Origin: Delphinapterus leucas
Taxonomy: Eukaryota > Chordata > Mammalia > Artiodactyla > Monodontidae
NCBI RefSeq assembly: GCF_002288925.2
Contig: NW_022098063.1
Coordinates: forward strand, 1,484,445-1,548,444
Direction of reading: 5' to 3'
DNA: 64,000 nucleotides
The notes beneath the pieces are model-generated. The model worked only from the letters and a program-made list of their open reading frames with translations, was not told the origin of the DNA and ran no database searches. The translations under genes and the position numbers were made by a program. Position 1 is the first letter of the stretch. Every line of letters begins with the position of its first letter. Of the stretch, positions 47,164 through 59,297 are shown in pieces.

Positions 47164-47229
47164 CTAAATCCATTCTGAGGTCAAAATATATGATCTAATG
47201 TTATCACTTCAGCAACTTTTTTCAGGCAA

Positions 47230-47466
47230 CTCTCCAGTAATCTGTACTTTACCCACTAAACTGTGTTCTGTGTGGTCCCTTAACCCTCATTGAGTCGTAA
47301 CTGATTGCTCACTTTCTTATAACACATACTAAACTGCTTACTGTTTAAAGGCAAACACTGTGTCTTATTCATTCTTTTATCCCCAGCTTCTAAAACAGTG
47401 CCTGACATATAGCAGGTACTCAACAGATATTTTTAAAATTATTAATGAATACATGAATGAATGAAC
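47230..47466 (+). mobile_element. L2 LINE 3' end
   Basis: ggcaaacactgtgtcttatt, atccccagcttctaaaacag, tgcctgacatatagcaggta, ctcaacagatatttttaaaa and gaatacatgaatgaatgaac are the classic L2 3' end in order. Confidence 0.85.
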
Positions 47467-48920
47467 TTCTAACTAGGGGACACTATGGGATCCTATGGCT
47501 CTCTCAGGGATTTACAGCTGCCATCTAAAGTTCAGAATACCTTGAGTTTGGTCACCATTCTGGCATCATTTCTAAGTTTTCTGTTGTGCCGGGTTCTGAG
47601 GGACTAAGACTCTTTGGAATGATGTGAATCCCCAGGCACTGGCTTTCTTCCTTCAGTTTTGTCTTTTCCTCTATAAAGGTGTCTGAGAATAAGGAATTTT
47701 CCAGGCTAGTTCCTTCTCAGCACCATCCTTTCTTGGGGTGGATAGCAGAGGGCTTTTCCTGAGACTTGAAAACTGTGAAGATCCCTCAGGTTCAGGATGT
47801 AGATCAACTCTTCATTCAGATATTACCAGATGACATAGTGTAACAGAAAGCCAAACCCAAAATATCACACGTGGAAAGAAAAGCAAACAAAAAATAAGAC
47901 CTTGATGATGTTGGTGCTTTGTAGGTTATACTTCATGATTACTTTCTTATGAGAAGAGGTTCTTAGGTGATTATGGATAAGTTGGGAAGAAATATACAAT
48001 CATATTTTCAGTACCAATTCATCAGTCTTGCAATAACTGAATTCAGGGACACTGAATACTATATTGTAAATAGCATGTGATGTTTTACATCACTTTAATG
48101 GCCAAATTCCCTTGTTTCAAATAAATGAAATACATTGCCCTGAATATTGAAACAAAATTATTTCAAGACTGATTTTCCACTACCCAGTTTAATAAATTAT
48201 TTCACACTAGGGATGCATAAAATAAATACCTTTTAGAAACAACAGCTTTGTTTTAATGAAATTTTATTTTTTTTGACTGAATAGAAATGTGTTTCTTCAC
48301 AAATTTGCACTTGGGATTTATTTATCTATTTGAATTAGTCAATTTATTTAAATTTTCTGCTGCTTCTATGAATATGAAATTTATTAATATATTACTGTAT
48401 TTTTGCTCTAAGTTTGGAAGTCATGTATCCAAAATGAGAACATTTGGTGGGTGCATCAATATTCCTAGCATTGATACCTAGATATCCCAGCAGGACACCT
48501 CTCAAACTCAGAGGATAAGGCGCACGATTAACATATGATACCTGAAGTTAGAGACTCAACAGGGCAAGATTAGGTTATTTCAAAGACCAAGCATTCTCTA
48601 GGCCATGATTCAGTAGTAAAAGTTTCCCTCTGTTCTAATGAGGGACCACATTAACAACCAAAGAAAGAATAAATCCAGAAAGAGGGAAATGGTCAGTTGC
48701 AACCTAAGAAAGATGACAGCAAAGATTAGTGTGTTGACTTGCTCTTCAGTAACATGCAGAAGAAAGGGTCACTGACAAAATGCCTGGACGTGCATGTTCT
48801 AGTGGCAGGGATGCCTGCTCCCAGCACTGTGAATTCATTGTCATAACCTGATGCCCTGGGCCACTAATAGTGCCGTGAATCTTCACTGTTGTGGTTCAGT
48901 GTGTACAAAGTAAAATTGGA
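47467..48920. other. About 1.4 kb unique, nothing recognised
   Basis: No repeat family or exon supported. Confidence 0.45.
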
Positions 48921-49440
48921 TTAGAATTTGGTTATCTGTTACTTAATGGCACACTACCTCAAAAGTTCATGCCTTAGAACAACAGCTAATTAATTCTCAT
49001 GGTGTTATTGGTTGATCAGGAATAGCTGGGGAGTTTTCCCTTGGAGTCTCTCATGGTAGATGGGGTTGGAGACATCTGAAGGCTCAGTTGGAATAGATGT
49101 CCAAAATAGTTTCTTTATTCACACGTCTAACACTTCACCTGGGGGCTGGCTGAGCATCTTTTTCTCTTTGTGACTTCTCCACATCTTGCTTGGTTTTCCT
49201 CATAGCATGGTAGTCTCAGGTTTTAAGTCAGACATCTTATAAGGCTGCTGACTCCCCAGAGAGAGAATTTGCTTAGATATAGGCAGAAGCTGCAAGACTT
49301 TTTATGACTAAGTGAATACAGCATCAGTTGTGTTATATTCTGTGAGTCAGAGAGAAGTCAGTGGGCCAAACCAGATTCGTAATGAGGGAACTACAAGAAA
49401 GCCCATTGGAGGCTCATCTTTGGGGATTAGATACAACAGA
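48921..49440 (-). mobile_element. Solo MLT1-type (MaLR) LTR, antisense
   Basis: The plus strand reads ggttatctgttacttaatgg, cctcaaaagttcatgcctta, gaacaacagctaattaattc, ctggctgagcatctttttct, ccccagagagagaattt, aagaaagcccattggagg. This is the reverse complement of the MLT1-type LTR, whose sense copy lies at 50467-50955 (ending ...taaactgctaaatttgggg...). No internal region is attached. MaLRs are old non-coding LTR retrotransposons related to ERVL. Confidence 0.7.
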
Positions 49441-50466
49441 TGGTTGAAAGATAGAGCAACTTCTTGAGGCACTTAGCCTAGAAACAACTTCCATGTTTTG
49501 TATTACGGGTATTTATTTATTTGCAGACTGTTTAATTTTAAAAATAATAAATAGACACGTACAAAAACAATAGAAACATTTTATAATGGTGTTGAATGAA
49601 AAATAAATCTTAACACTACCAGCTTCCTTAATCCCATCTCCACATCCTACGTAAGCATTTTTGGTTACATTCTTCATCGTCATTATAAAACAAAATAATA
49701 TGTTAGCAATTCTGTTGCTTGATTTATCACTTTAGATAATAGATTCAAGCTCCTGTCTTCAAAAATGGATAAACTGATGCCCTTTATACCTTTTTCATTT
49801 CCCTTCCAAACAAATTTTACTGTATTTTAATTTTGTTTATTTTATTGCTTTCATAATTTTTAACAATGTATTTAACTCTTTATTACATGCGTGATTAAAA
49901 GTACAGGGTATTTCTTGGTTCACAATTACCAAAATGGAGTAAATTATCATACTTTACCATTTCAAACATTATTATACTTGACAGTAATGAACTCTATTTT
50001 ACATTTTAAGGTTGGTAAAATCTTCAATTTGTCTATAAATATAACTAAGTCTTCACTTCTCATTGTTATAATATATTGACTCTAAAATTTGTGGGGGAGG
50101 TGTGTATAAAGTTGTTTAACATATTATAATCATGTGTCACTCTTCAGAACCAAATGGTATGATTGATCCTGTGGAAGAAAATGTAATCGTGTGTCATTTT
50201 AAACCTGTGCTACATGAATGAGAGTATTTCAGTGTCAAGATCAAATGTATGTTTTTCCTTTAAACACCGTATTTGTTCAAAATTATAATCTGCTTCTCAT
50301 TTGGACCATTTCCTTCTTGAATGGTATTTTTACTCTTTTACAATGCTTTTCTTTTCTTCTTGACTGATCTTTCTATTATTAAGTTCTTCAAACTCTTTGA
50401 TGATGGTATTTCCTGAATTAAGATATCAATCCACTTTTTAGTGATTTTTGAAGATCTTTGACTTCT
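49441..50466. other. AT-rich unique sequence between two LTR elements
   Basis: Nothing recognised; only short frames. Confidence 0.4.
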
Positions 50467-50955
50467 TGTGGTAGGCAGTCTCTAAGATGTCCCCCAGTGA
50501 TCTTCATCCCTGGCCTCACTCCCCGTGTAATCCTTTCTTGTTATATGTGGGTGAGGCTTATTTGCTTCTCATGAATCAATTATGGCAGAAGTTACAGGAT
50601 GTCATTCCTAAAATTAAGTTATAAAAATTTGTGGCTTCTGTTTTGGGCACTCTCTCTTTTGTCACTTGCCTAAGAAAAAGGCACCTGCTATTCATGAGGG
50701 AGCCCTCTAGTGAGACCTGTCCACAACCATGGAAGCAAGAAGGTCCCCGGGTTGAGCCTTCAGATGAAACTGAAGCCAGAATCAACGGGTTGACCGCAAC
50801 CTGTTGCAATCATGAGTGATCCTGAACTACAGGTACCCAGCTAAACTGCATCCAGATTTCTGACTCACATAACTGTGAGATAATAAATGTTTCTTATTTT
50901 AAACTGCTAAATTTGGGGAATAATTTGTGTTATAGAGAAATAGATAAATAAAACA
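50467..50955 (+). repeat. 5' LTR of the MaLR element
   Basis: Begins TG and ends CA. It includes atggcagaagttacaggatg, gtcacttgcctaagaaaaag, gagataataaatgtttctta and taaactgctaaatttgggga, the 3' portion being the signal-rich end with an aataaa at about 50883-50888. Confidence 0.75.
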
Positions 50956-52204
50956 GATTTTGGTACCTGGAAGTGGGGTGCTACTAAAACCCCTGAAATG
51001 TGGAAGCGGTTTTGAAACAGGCATTTGGCTTTGAGGAGAGTATTACTGAAAGTCTAAAGTGAATTAAAGAAGTTATTAATTAGGAGATGCATGGTCTTTG
51101 GCAAGGCTGCTCTTGAGGGCTTGCAGGAATTGAGGTAAATGTTATTGAAAGCTGGAGAAAAGGGGGCACTTCTTATATAGTGGCAGAAATTTAACAACAC
51201 TGTTGTGTGCAGTAACTTGGAAAGTAGAAAATGTGCTTAATGAACTGAATGATCTAGCAAAGGCGATTTACAAGCAAAGTGGTGAAGGTGATGTCTAGCT
51301 CTCCTTGATGCCTTTGGTAAAATGAAAGAGAAAAGAGGCAATTTGAGGGAAGGATTGTTAAATATGAGAAGTCAGCAAGTGATGTTTTGAAAATTCTTAG
51401 TTTCTACAGATGGCAAATGATGCTAAATTAAGAAATGGCTTCCAAGGAAGGATCAAACCCAGGGCCCAGCCAGAAAAGCACATTCCAAAGATGCAGCCAA
51501 GGGTGTAACTTTAAAATATCTTTTTTTTAAAATATCGGATCTAAGGTGATGTATCAGCATATTCTGTAGGCAAAAGGCCCTCAAGGGAGAATAAAAGTGT
51601 TCTTTACAGATCTCAGTAAAACAAGAGAGATTTTATAAAGGGCTTCTCTTAAAGAAAGTTGTGGGTGTGGCTTTTGTTTAATAGCGTGAAGCTCAAGAGG
51701 ATTCAAAGGAGGCCCTTAGTGTTTAAGAAATGCTGCAGAAATATCCACCAGCTTGGATTGAGGAGGACAAAATGTTAAGTTGAGGAAAGCTCCTGAAACC
51801 CTAGAATTCTACTGCCGAGGAGCAGGCTGAGAAAGCTGGTCAGCTACCAACACATGACACCTTTCATGAAAAAGGAAAGGTGACATAGGGGACAAAAATA
51901 AGAGTCCAGTGGGCAGAGCCAAGAGCTATAGAGAATTATTCCTGGATCTTGAGATCTAATTAAGGAATTTCCAAGATTTGCCTGGATTTCAGAATTTCTG
52001 TGGAGCATTGACACCCTTGTGCCTTCTACTTTCTCCCTTTTTGAACAGGAATATCTATAGCAGTTATCCTCTCGCTGTCCCTCTGTTGCACATTAGTGTG
52101 TGTAGCAAGACAACTTATCTCTTTAGTTGTGCAGGTCTGCAGGTAGATCGAAGCTATATGCAAGGAGTCCCACCCAAGGAGTCTCTTCGCACATGGAACT
52201 GATT

Positions 52205-52620
52205 AGGTGATGATTCTGAAGTCTGAACTGATGATGTGATAGTATGTCACTTCCAAGATGAGATCCTAAAATATCTGTAGTTTCCATCCTGAGTGCTTTC
52301 TTTTGTTCTCTTGTGGATTGCTCCCCCTGGAGGAAGCCAGCTGCAATTTTGAGGACCAGCTCTGTGGAGAGGCCCGGGGCAAGGGACCATGACCTGGCAA
52401 TAACAGCATGAGTGATCATCCAGTTGAGGCTGAAGGAAAGCTTTGGCCAGGGATGCAGTCTTATCTGAAAGCTCAATTTACCGGGTTTAGAGAGAATCCA
52501 CTTCTATGCCATGAATGTACTCCTGAGCCTAAGAAACTGTGTGATATATAATACATGTTTGTTGTTTTAAGCCGCTAAGTTTTGGGGTAGTTTCCAATGT
52601 AGCAGTAGGCAAGTATTACA
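52205..52620 (+). repeat. 3' LTR of the MaLR element, 5' part lost
   Basis: Shares agtatgtcacttccaagatg, ggaagccagctgcaattttg and tgtttgttgttttaagccgc with the MLT1 consensus and the 5' LTR order, but lacks the tgtggtaggcag start. Confidence 0.65.
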
Positions 52621-53224
52621 GGTGGGGGAATGCCAACTGACTAAGATGTTAAATGAAAGAGAAAATTTTGCCTCAATTAAAAAAAAAACAGTCTGCCTGT
52701 TTCAGCCTATAAATATCTCGAGAGGTGCTTGGCCAAATTGTTTGTGGAAATCAGGGTTTCTCTAGGAGGAAAGGAAATGATATCATATAGCTCGTCTCTT
52801 CTCCATGAGATCTAGAGTTAGGAAGTTTTATCTGGGTACACTTGTGTTACCCTGTTCATAGCCTAGTGGCATTATATACAACAGAGTCCCTGAATGTTTT
52901 GATAGGAGTAAAGGGAATAAAGGCCAGCAGAGTGACTTGCACAGAATTGGATGAGATGAATGGGAATCAGTGTGTTAGTTGGCCAGAATGGTAGGTACTG
53001 GAAAGGGCCCTGGATCACCTCTACTGGGGGGGCATGGCAGAAATAAGTAGGCATAAGTAGGGGTGTAATGTTTTGGCACTCCTCATAATGCATGGAACAA
53101 GGGTATTTAATCCCACTTATTATGTTCCAGAATCAGCTTTCATAGAGAGCCACACTGTTTACAATTGATCATTAGAAATACATTTCCTGGTGGGTAGAGC
53201 ACAGTCATCAGGGCATTACATGCT
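52621..53224. other. Unique sequence, nothing recognised
   Basis: Contains an A10 run at about 52679-52688 and no identified repeat. Confidence 0.4.
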
Positions 53225-53228
53225 AAGT

Positions 53229-53284
53229 TTTTTCCTCCCTCCCTTCTTCCCTCCCTCCCTTCCTCCCTTCTTACCTTCCTTCCT
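53229..53284. repeat. Pyrimidine-rich (CCTT/TTCC)n tract
   Basis: Imperfect cctccctcccttcttccc-type repeat, a homopyrimidine run of about 55 bases broken by one A. Confidence 0.9.
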
Positions 53285-53400
53285 AATATTTGAGTGTCCA
53301 CTATCTTATAGTTTCTGCTTTATATGCTGAAGTTATAACAAAAAAGCAGAACGGATCAAATCCTTGCCCTCTTGAGGCTTTCTTACCTGTACATGGGTCT
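53285..53400 (-). mobile_element. Possible L2 3' end fragment, antisense
   Basis: aatatttgagtgtccactat, gctgaagttataacaaaaaa and ccttgccctcttgaggcttt loosely follow the L2 reverse complement (aatatttattgagcacctac, gatacagcagtgaacaa, ccctgccctcatggagctt). Confidence 0.5.
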
Positions 53401-53865
53401 TATGCTCTAGCTGGTTCTAAAAGAATCTGCTTGGTCCCACTGCCTCTCTTGACTTGTGAGCCTGGCTAAAGGAAGGTGTCTAAAGACCTTTGATCTTGAG
53501 TGCACTGATCAATGTGCCAAAGTGATTTTCACTGAAGCTAAAGCTGACGAATTCACCTACTTCTGTGGGTGAAATGCTACTGCACCACAAGGATAGCAGC
53601 AGAGGAAGGGGATTTTGGATTAACTGCTGTGCTTCAGCCATGGTCTGCCGAGACCAGTTTCTACTCAGCAGCCGATGGCCACTTTCATAGTCAAGGCACT
53701 GACATAGGACCACGTCAGCCTATATGCTGTCTTTCACAGAACTCTCCTAAACACATGGAAATTCACTGACAGAAAGCACAGGAGGTTGAGGACTTGGAGG
53801 GAGGCAGACTCTTTTTGCTTCCATTGCCATCTGGTGAGTTTCTGCATCCCATCCAGGAAACTAAG
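53401..53865. other. Unique sequence
   Basis: Two overlapping frames on opposite strands (53480-53713 and 53569-53769) are unrecognised and probably chance. Confidence 0.4.
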
Positions 53866-53878
53866 AAGTTGCAGGTCA

Positions 53879-54288
53879 TACTAAGCCATAAAACGAATGA
53901 AATTTTGCCATTTGCAACAACAGCATGGGTGGACCTGGAGGGTATTATGCTTAGTGAAATAGACAGAGAAAGACAAATACTCTATGTTACCACTTAGACA
54001 GGGAATCTAAAAAATGAAATGAACGAACGAATATGAAACAGACTCAGAAAGAACAAACTAGTGGTTACCAGTGGGGATGGCAGTGGGGGAGGAACAACAT
54101 AGGGGTAGAGGATTAAGAGGTACAGACTACTAGGTACAAAATAAATAAACTTCAAGGATATATTGTACCATGCAGGGAATATAGCCAATATTTTATAGTA
54201 ACTTTAAATTGAGTATAATCTTTAAAAATGTTGTCATGTTGTACACCGGAAACTAATTAATAATGTAAATCAACTATAACTCAAAAGA
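53879..54288 (+). mobile_element. 5'-truncated L1 3' end with target-site duplication
   Basis: actaagccataaaacgaatg, ttgcaacaacagcatgggtg, gacctggagggtattatgct and gtggttaccagtggggatgg are the last codons of ORF2 and the 3' UTR of L1, ending gtaaatcaactataactcaa. The duplication aagttgcaggtca (53866-53878) and aagttgcagatca (54289-54301) differs at one base. Confidence 0.92.
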
Positions 54289-54301
54289 AAGTTGCAGATC
54301 A

Positions 54302-57300
54302 ATCTGTAAAGCAGTAGATCCCATTTATATATGTTATTAGGCATACTAAATTCTGATTCTGAAGCTAGAAAAACTTAATTTATTAAAATGACCTCAACAA
54401 ATATACTCTTGATTAAATTAAAACCTGCTTTAATAAGCCTATGTGAAACATTATTTGTGACTAAACATTTATTTTACAAGTACATTCACACTACTATACA
54501 CACACACATACACTCATGCATCTTATTCAGCTGAGGTTATATTAAGAAGAAAGGCTGCAGTGACAGGCAAAATATTTTTAAAATGTGTACAAGTGGATTC
54601 ATAACCTTTTGAGTCAAATCCATATGGCAAATAATACTTACAAGGCAAATATTTTGCAAATGTTTTTGCCCTTCTCACTGCAGTTGTAAAAGTCCTAGCC
54701 AAGGCTTAGCAACTGACAATAGTTTGTGGAAATGTTAGCCAAACGAGTACTCTGCTATTAGTGGCCAAAGTAAATACATGTTTTATTGCCAGTGCTTCAA
54801 ACTAACATTTTCATAAAGGCATGTTTACCAAGGAGTAAGCATCTCCAGTTGTAACCTAAGACAGGTATGTGACTGGATAAAGGAGATGCCTGTTATTTTA
54901 TTTTGTCATTGTGTGAATTATAGACATATTTCTGTATTGCATAAAAAGAGTGCATATAAAACTTTGTTACATAGCAGGGGTATTTGTTAATGACTCACTT
55001 TCTCCTGTGTATCATAGATTAAAATGATACAATCACTTGGTTCATAGACTTTACAGTCGGTTGTTCTTAAGGAATTACTCCCCAAATGTATATTACTTTG
55101 ATCATCATCCAGCATGCTAGATAATTTGGGTATAATTTTTGCAAATAAGTGTTTTTTTTTATTTTCAAAGTTGTCTTACAGGTTTTAGTAAAATAAGCCA
55201 ATTTTGCATCATTTTACATTTCTTCTAAATCTTATCCAGATGATGGAATAATTCTATGCTTTCATTGCCACTTTTGAGACAATAACAAGATGGAGAGACT
55301 TAATAGCTAGCATGTTTAGTGAAGTACAAAACTTGCTAAAGTATTCATGCATTCTAAATGATGATTGGGCAGTGATTCCATTTTTTCCCCTCCCTGACCA
55401 ATAAAATGACAAAATGTTTTAAGGGACAAAACAATAGCAAGTGCTATCCTTTATAAAGTACAAAACATACTTCAATCTCTGATGGTTCATTTCGTGATAT
55501 GTATGTTGAAGAGAACAGAAACTAGTTGAGGATTAATCACATATCATCAATTTCTAACTATAATAAAATGAGAAAATAGTACATTAGGATGGTATGTATG
55601 GCCAACGCTATTTTAAGTCCATGATCATTTTAGAAAAGGTACATCACTTTGTGGATTAGATATTCTTGTTTCATTGCTATAGCGAGATAACTAATGAGTT
55701 AAATTTAGCTTAAAAGAAAGGTTTTCAATCTCTGGGCTGGTTTGGGAATTTCCACACATCTGGACACGAAGCTCTTTTTTTTAATGATAGGGAATCTGTG
55801 ATGTTGTCAATGAATTACCTACACTTAAAATTATTGAGTCAGTTGCCACTGTTTCTTATTCTGGGGAAATACCTCTGCCTAACTCTAAGAGAGGAAAAAA
55901 GCTCTTTCTCTGAAATATATTTCTCTTGAAGTCAGCATTAAATCTGTTAGTGTTAATGCCTCTTTTGATCCTAATAAATTATGACCCAAAAGGCTGTAGT
56001 CTCTTTCAATGCATTCTAGTCCTTGTGTGTCTATTTTACCACAGGTAGGCTGGGAATAGTGCATCTAGCTCATCTAATGCTATTGAAACTCAGTGAAGGG
56101 TCAGGACTGAGAGGGAGTGATACCTATGAATGTGTCAGTAATTGCTCATCACCAGCTGACATGAAAAATAGTTGGACTGACAGTGGCTTGGCAGTTGAGC
56201 CTCCAGGTAAAGAAGCTTCCAGCTAAAATGTATTAAAGCTGGAATGACACCCGAAAGCCCTCAACTATGTCAGACTTGGAATGAACAAGGAGCATACAGA
56301 TTCTCTGTGCATATGTATAATGCTTTCTGCTCATGCCTCCTTTATTTTGATGAATTCAAGCCTTTTTCCCTTCTATTTATGAAGGTTTGGACTAATGATA
56401 TTTACCTATGCCTGAAGAGAACATGAGCACATTTGTCTCAAATTTTTGAAATAGCAAGAGAAATCTTTTTGTTCTACTGAACTCAAACTGACATTATAAT
56501 CCCTTAGAACAATATTTCTCCTGGGGAAAATGCATTGCAATAGGAAGTTTCTTCCAAATATATAGCTAAAAATGGGTGAATCTTCACTTATGTTCAGCTT
56601 TTCTTAGTTTATTTATCACCATCATCGTCATCATCACCATCACAATGATAACAGTGACCACATTAATGTAGGAGAGCAACTTTTCACAAACAGAATGTAC
56701 CCCAAAAATTTGGCTGAGGAAGTATTTCTTGTTTGATCACCAGTGGAATCACAATAAAAAAGGAAAGGAAATTCTTCCTCCTTTAAGGAGTATGGCTTTG
56801 TGTTCTAAGTAGAGGTAACAGGCCATTTTTGAAGGCCTGACTAAACCATACCTGGGAAATCAGTCATCATGTTACCTAAGACATAGAAGGAAAAAGGATG
56901 ATATATTAAATTGAAAAAGTGTGTTCCTCTATGGAGGTGGCTGTCAGAATGGGGAAAGGGCAGTTTGTAGGACTATTCAGGTGTACAGATTAGAACTCTG
57001 GCCAACTGCTGCACCTTGGAGATGGATGACTAAGTATGCTGGGTGGGTATTTGGGGAGACCTGGCAATTAAATAATGTGACCTTGGGCACCATGCCAAAA
57101 ATACTTTTTGCATAACTTGCAAGGGATTGCTGAGTGGGCATTGTGGCAACGGCTCAGAGAGATAGGGTCCGGGAGATGGTAATGGACAAGAGTCCAAGAG
57201 AGGCAGTGCATAGCAGGGCCTCAAGTAATGCAGCAACACTGTGGCCTGAAGCCAGGGTCCTCCTCTGTTAGTTTTCCAGGATATTCTAAGTCCAGGAATT

Positions 57301-57650
57301 CTGTGTGATTCGTTAGAGAGAGAAAGGAGCTCCAGTAATGCCTGAGTTTGGGCTTTGTGCTGATCTTGGTTTATAGGCTGTTAGAGCCAGATTTGCTTTA
57401 CTTTAGAAAAATGGAGAACATTAGCATCTCTTGCTCTTGGGGTATTGTGGGGCAACTAATATCTGCTATATTAACAACAACATTTTCATTAGTTTCCTGT
57501 TATGTTCTCATGTACGCTTTATCTATAATACTTGCAAAAACCTTGTTAGGTAAGTTTCTCTTGATTTTCTTAGATATCTTCATGTGTCTATTATAATACT
57601 CACTATGTCAGTACTATTTAACTATAATAACTAAAAACTATGGTTATTTA
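54302..57650. other. About 3.3 kb, mostly unique
   Basis: The longest repeat-poor stretch. Contains a ca-rich patch at about 54496-54512 and a CAT/CAC trinucleotide patch at 56615-56643. No exon or RNA gene recognised. A low density of retroposons can accompany conserved regulatory DNA, but that cannot be shown from one sequence. Confidence 0.4.
56615..56643. repeat. Imperfect CAT/CAC trinucleotide repeat
   Basis: Reads tcaccatcatcgtcatcatc followed by accatcac. Confidence 0.9.
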
Positions 57651-57654
57651 ACCA

Positions 57655-57780
57655 CGAACTTATTTATTTGGCAGTTGTTTATTGTTTACCTACTATGTAT
57701 CAAACACTGCTCTAGATGTTGGAAATAAATAAGAGAAACAAGGTCCCTGCTGTCTAAAAAGTGAAGACGCTAAACCAGAG
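57655..57780 (-). mobile_element. L2 3' end fragment, antisense
   Basis: cagttgtttattgtttacct, actatgtatcaaacactgct, ctagatgttggaaataaata and gaaacaaggtccctgctgtc match the reverse complement of the L2 3' end. Confidence 0.8.
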
Positions 57781-58305
57781 GCATTTTGATGTCAGAGACC
57801 ATATACTGTTTATCCTCTTATTCCCAGGTGCCTGGAGGTAGAATAAGGAAATTGACATTTGTTGTGCACTTACCTTTGGTAAGCATTTTTGTATTGTATA
57901 CAGAATACAGCTTTAGCAGAAAGGGAGTAGATTGGAAGGGTTCCAGGACAGCCCTAGTGACCAAGGGACTAGAACTGAGCGACCTCAGTCTCTCTCTATC
58001 CATCAGTTATATTAGCTTTGTTCTTTCCTGCTACACGCAGTCTTTCTCTACTTGGTGGAGCATTTTTACCAGCTTCTCCAGATCTGTTCTCTTGAAGTTT
58101 TATGGTCTGATAGACAAAGAAACATTTATCCCAGCAGTAACTGTCCTGACTTTGGGACAAATGCCCAACCCTGGAAATTTACCAGAAGGATGAGGCCCCT
58201 GCAATAGGTGCAGATTGGGTCTAGTGATCACCTCTATATTTAGCACACAGGGCTAGCTCCCAGAAGGCAGAACCTGAACTGGATATACGCCAGGTAGACT
58301 AACAC
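57781..58305. other. Unclassified interval with a 135-codon open frame
   Basis: The plus-strand frame 57786-58193 is the second longest in the window. It has no domain I recognise; it is rich in Ser and Leu, and a 61-codon frame overlaps it on the other strand. Probably chance or an unnamed repeat. Confidence 0.3.
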
Positions 58306-58309
58306 AGCT

Positions 58310-58470
58310 ACCACACGTAATTCTTATAACAACTCTCTCAACAAGTATATCATATTTTACAAAAAATTATGTATCAGACATTAAATAACTATATTCACTC
58401 AGCTTGTGGAGGTGAGATTCAAACCCTGTTCTGCCAGCTAGAAATCTGGTGCTCTTTTTGCTATGCCGTA
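58310..58470 (-). repeat. MIR SINE, antisense
   Basis: taattcttataacaactctc, gtatatcatattttacaaaa, cactcagcttgtggaggtga, gattcaaaccctgttctgcc and ctggtgctctttttgctatg follow the MIR reverse complement in order. Confidence 0.75.
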
Positions 58471-58475
58471 CTATT

Positions 58476-58535
58476 TCCGTGATGCCTGGAACATGATAGT
58501 TCCTAAGTAATAGTCACTGAATAAATGCATAAGTA
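58476..58535 (+). repeat. MIR or L2 3' tail, sense
   Basis: ccgtgatgcctggaacatga and agtcactgaataaatgcata resemble gtgcctggcacatagtaggt, gctcaataaatg. It lies head-to-head with the antisense MIR, as at 21480-21775. Confidence 0.55.
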
Positions 58536-59290
58536 TCAAACTATATGTAGCTGGGATAATCCAGAAGAACCTATCTAGTTTTTCCTCAGGATTTAAATTG
58601 TAATGTATGTAAGCCTATGAATTTTTAGATTTGAAATGAGAATACTCAACATGATAGATGTATAAATATGTATATGAGCACGTGGTGCTATATTTGGGGA
58701 GCTATGAATTCCAAAGTACAGAAATAATTATTTCAGGTTCTGTATAAAACATACTACTTTCAATTCTTAGAGAAGACTTTTTTAAGTTTTAAAATGGCCA
58801 AAACCACTTTTATTTTGACAAAATGAGTCAGCTAAATGTATTCTCTGGAATATTGAGAAGAATCTTCTTACTAAAATGGCTTCTAATGGTTGAGACGTTT
58901 TCCATCATGGTTGAGACAGCTTTGCACCTCCTTCTGCGCTTGTGTCTTATGGTGGTGAAATCTATAGGTGAGTTCTGACTGACCGGCAGCTGTCACTTGT
59001 CAGTGGCTGTATGTGAGGATCAGCATAGGTCCTAAATATTGACTGCAGAGCTTATCTAAGGTGCCCCAATGTAAGTGCCTTTAAACAGGTATGCTCGTAA
59101 GAAGCACTTTACAAAAACCCAGCTTCAGATGGCTTAGCCAAGAATAGTCTTACTTGTAGAGCTGATGGGTATGCTGACAGTAAAGGGAGGGCAGTGACAA
59201 AACGGAAACAGGACCAGAGTGGACACTCCTTGTGGAATATCTTCAGGCACCCAAAGAGAGATTATGTTTTCCGGCTTTCCTTCAGTGTAT
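58536..59290. other. Unique or unclassified sequence
   Basis: No family recognised. Confidence 0.4.
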
Positions 59291-59297
59291 TATATCA

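Larger units (their letters stand above)
50467..52620 (+). mobile_element. Two-LTR MaLR (MLT1-type) element, about 2.15 kb
   Basis: The 5' LTR (50467-50955) starts tgtggtaggcagtctctaag and ends ...ataaataaaaca. It is followed by gattttggtacctggaagtg and gggtgctactaaaaccc, the usual start of the MaLR interior. The interior (50956-about 52200) has no intact gag, pol or env frame; MaLR interiors are known to lack most coding capacity. The 3' LTR (about 52205-52620) has lost its first part and ends taagccgctaagttttgggg through agtattaca. No matching target duplication was found. The 117-codon antisense frame 52123-52476 spans the interior/LTR junction and is not a gene. Confidence 0.75.

Noticed and set aside
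52123..52476. 117-codon minus-strand open frame
   Set aside because: It runs across the interior and 3' LTR of a MaLR element on the wrong strand.
50467..52620. Endogenous retrovirus with coding capacity
   Set aside because: The interior has no long open frame; MaLR interiors are essentially non-coding and this one is broken.
57786..58193. 135-codon plus-strand open frame as a possible membrane protein
   Set aside because: Hydrophobic stretches are short and Ser/Leu-rich, the opposite strand is also open over part of it, and an L2 fragment abuts its start. Not enough for a gene call.
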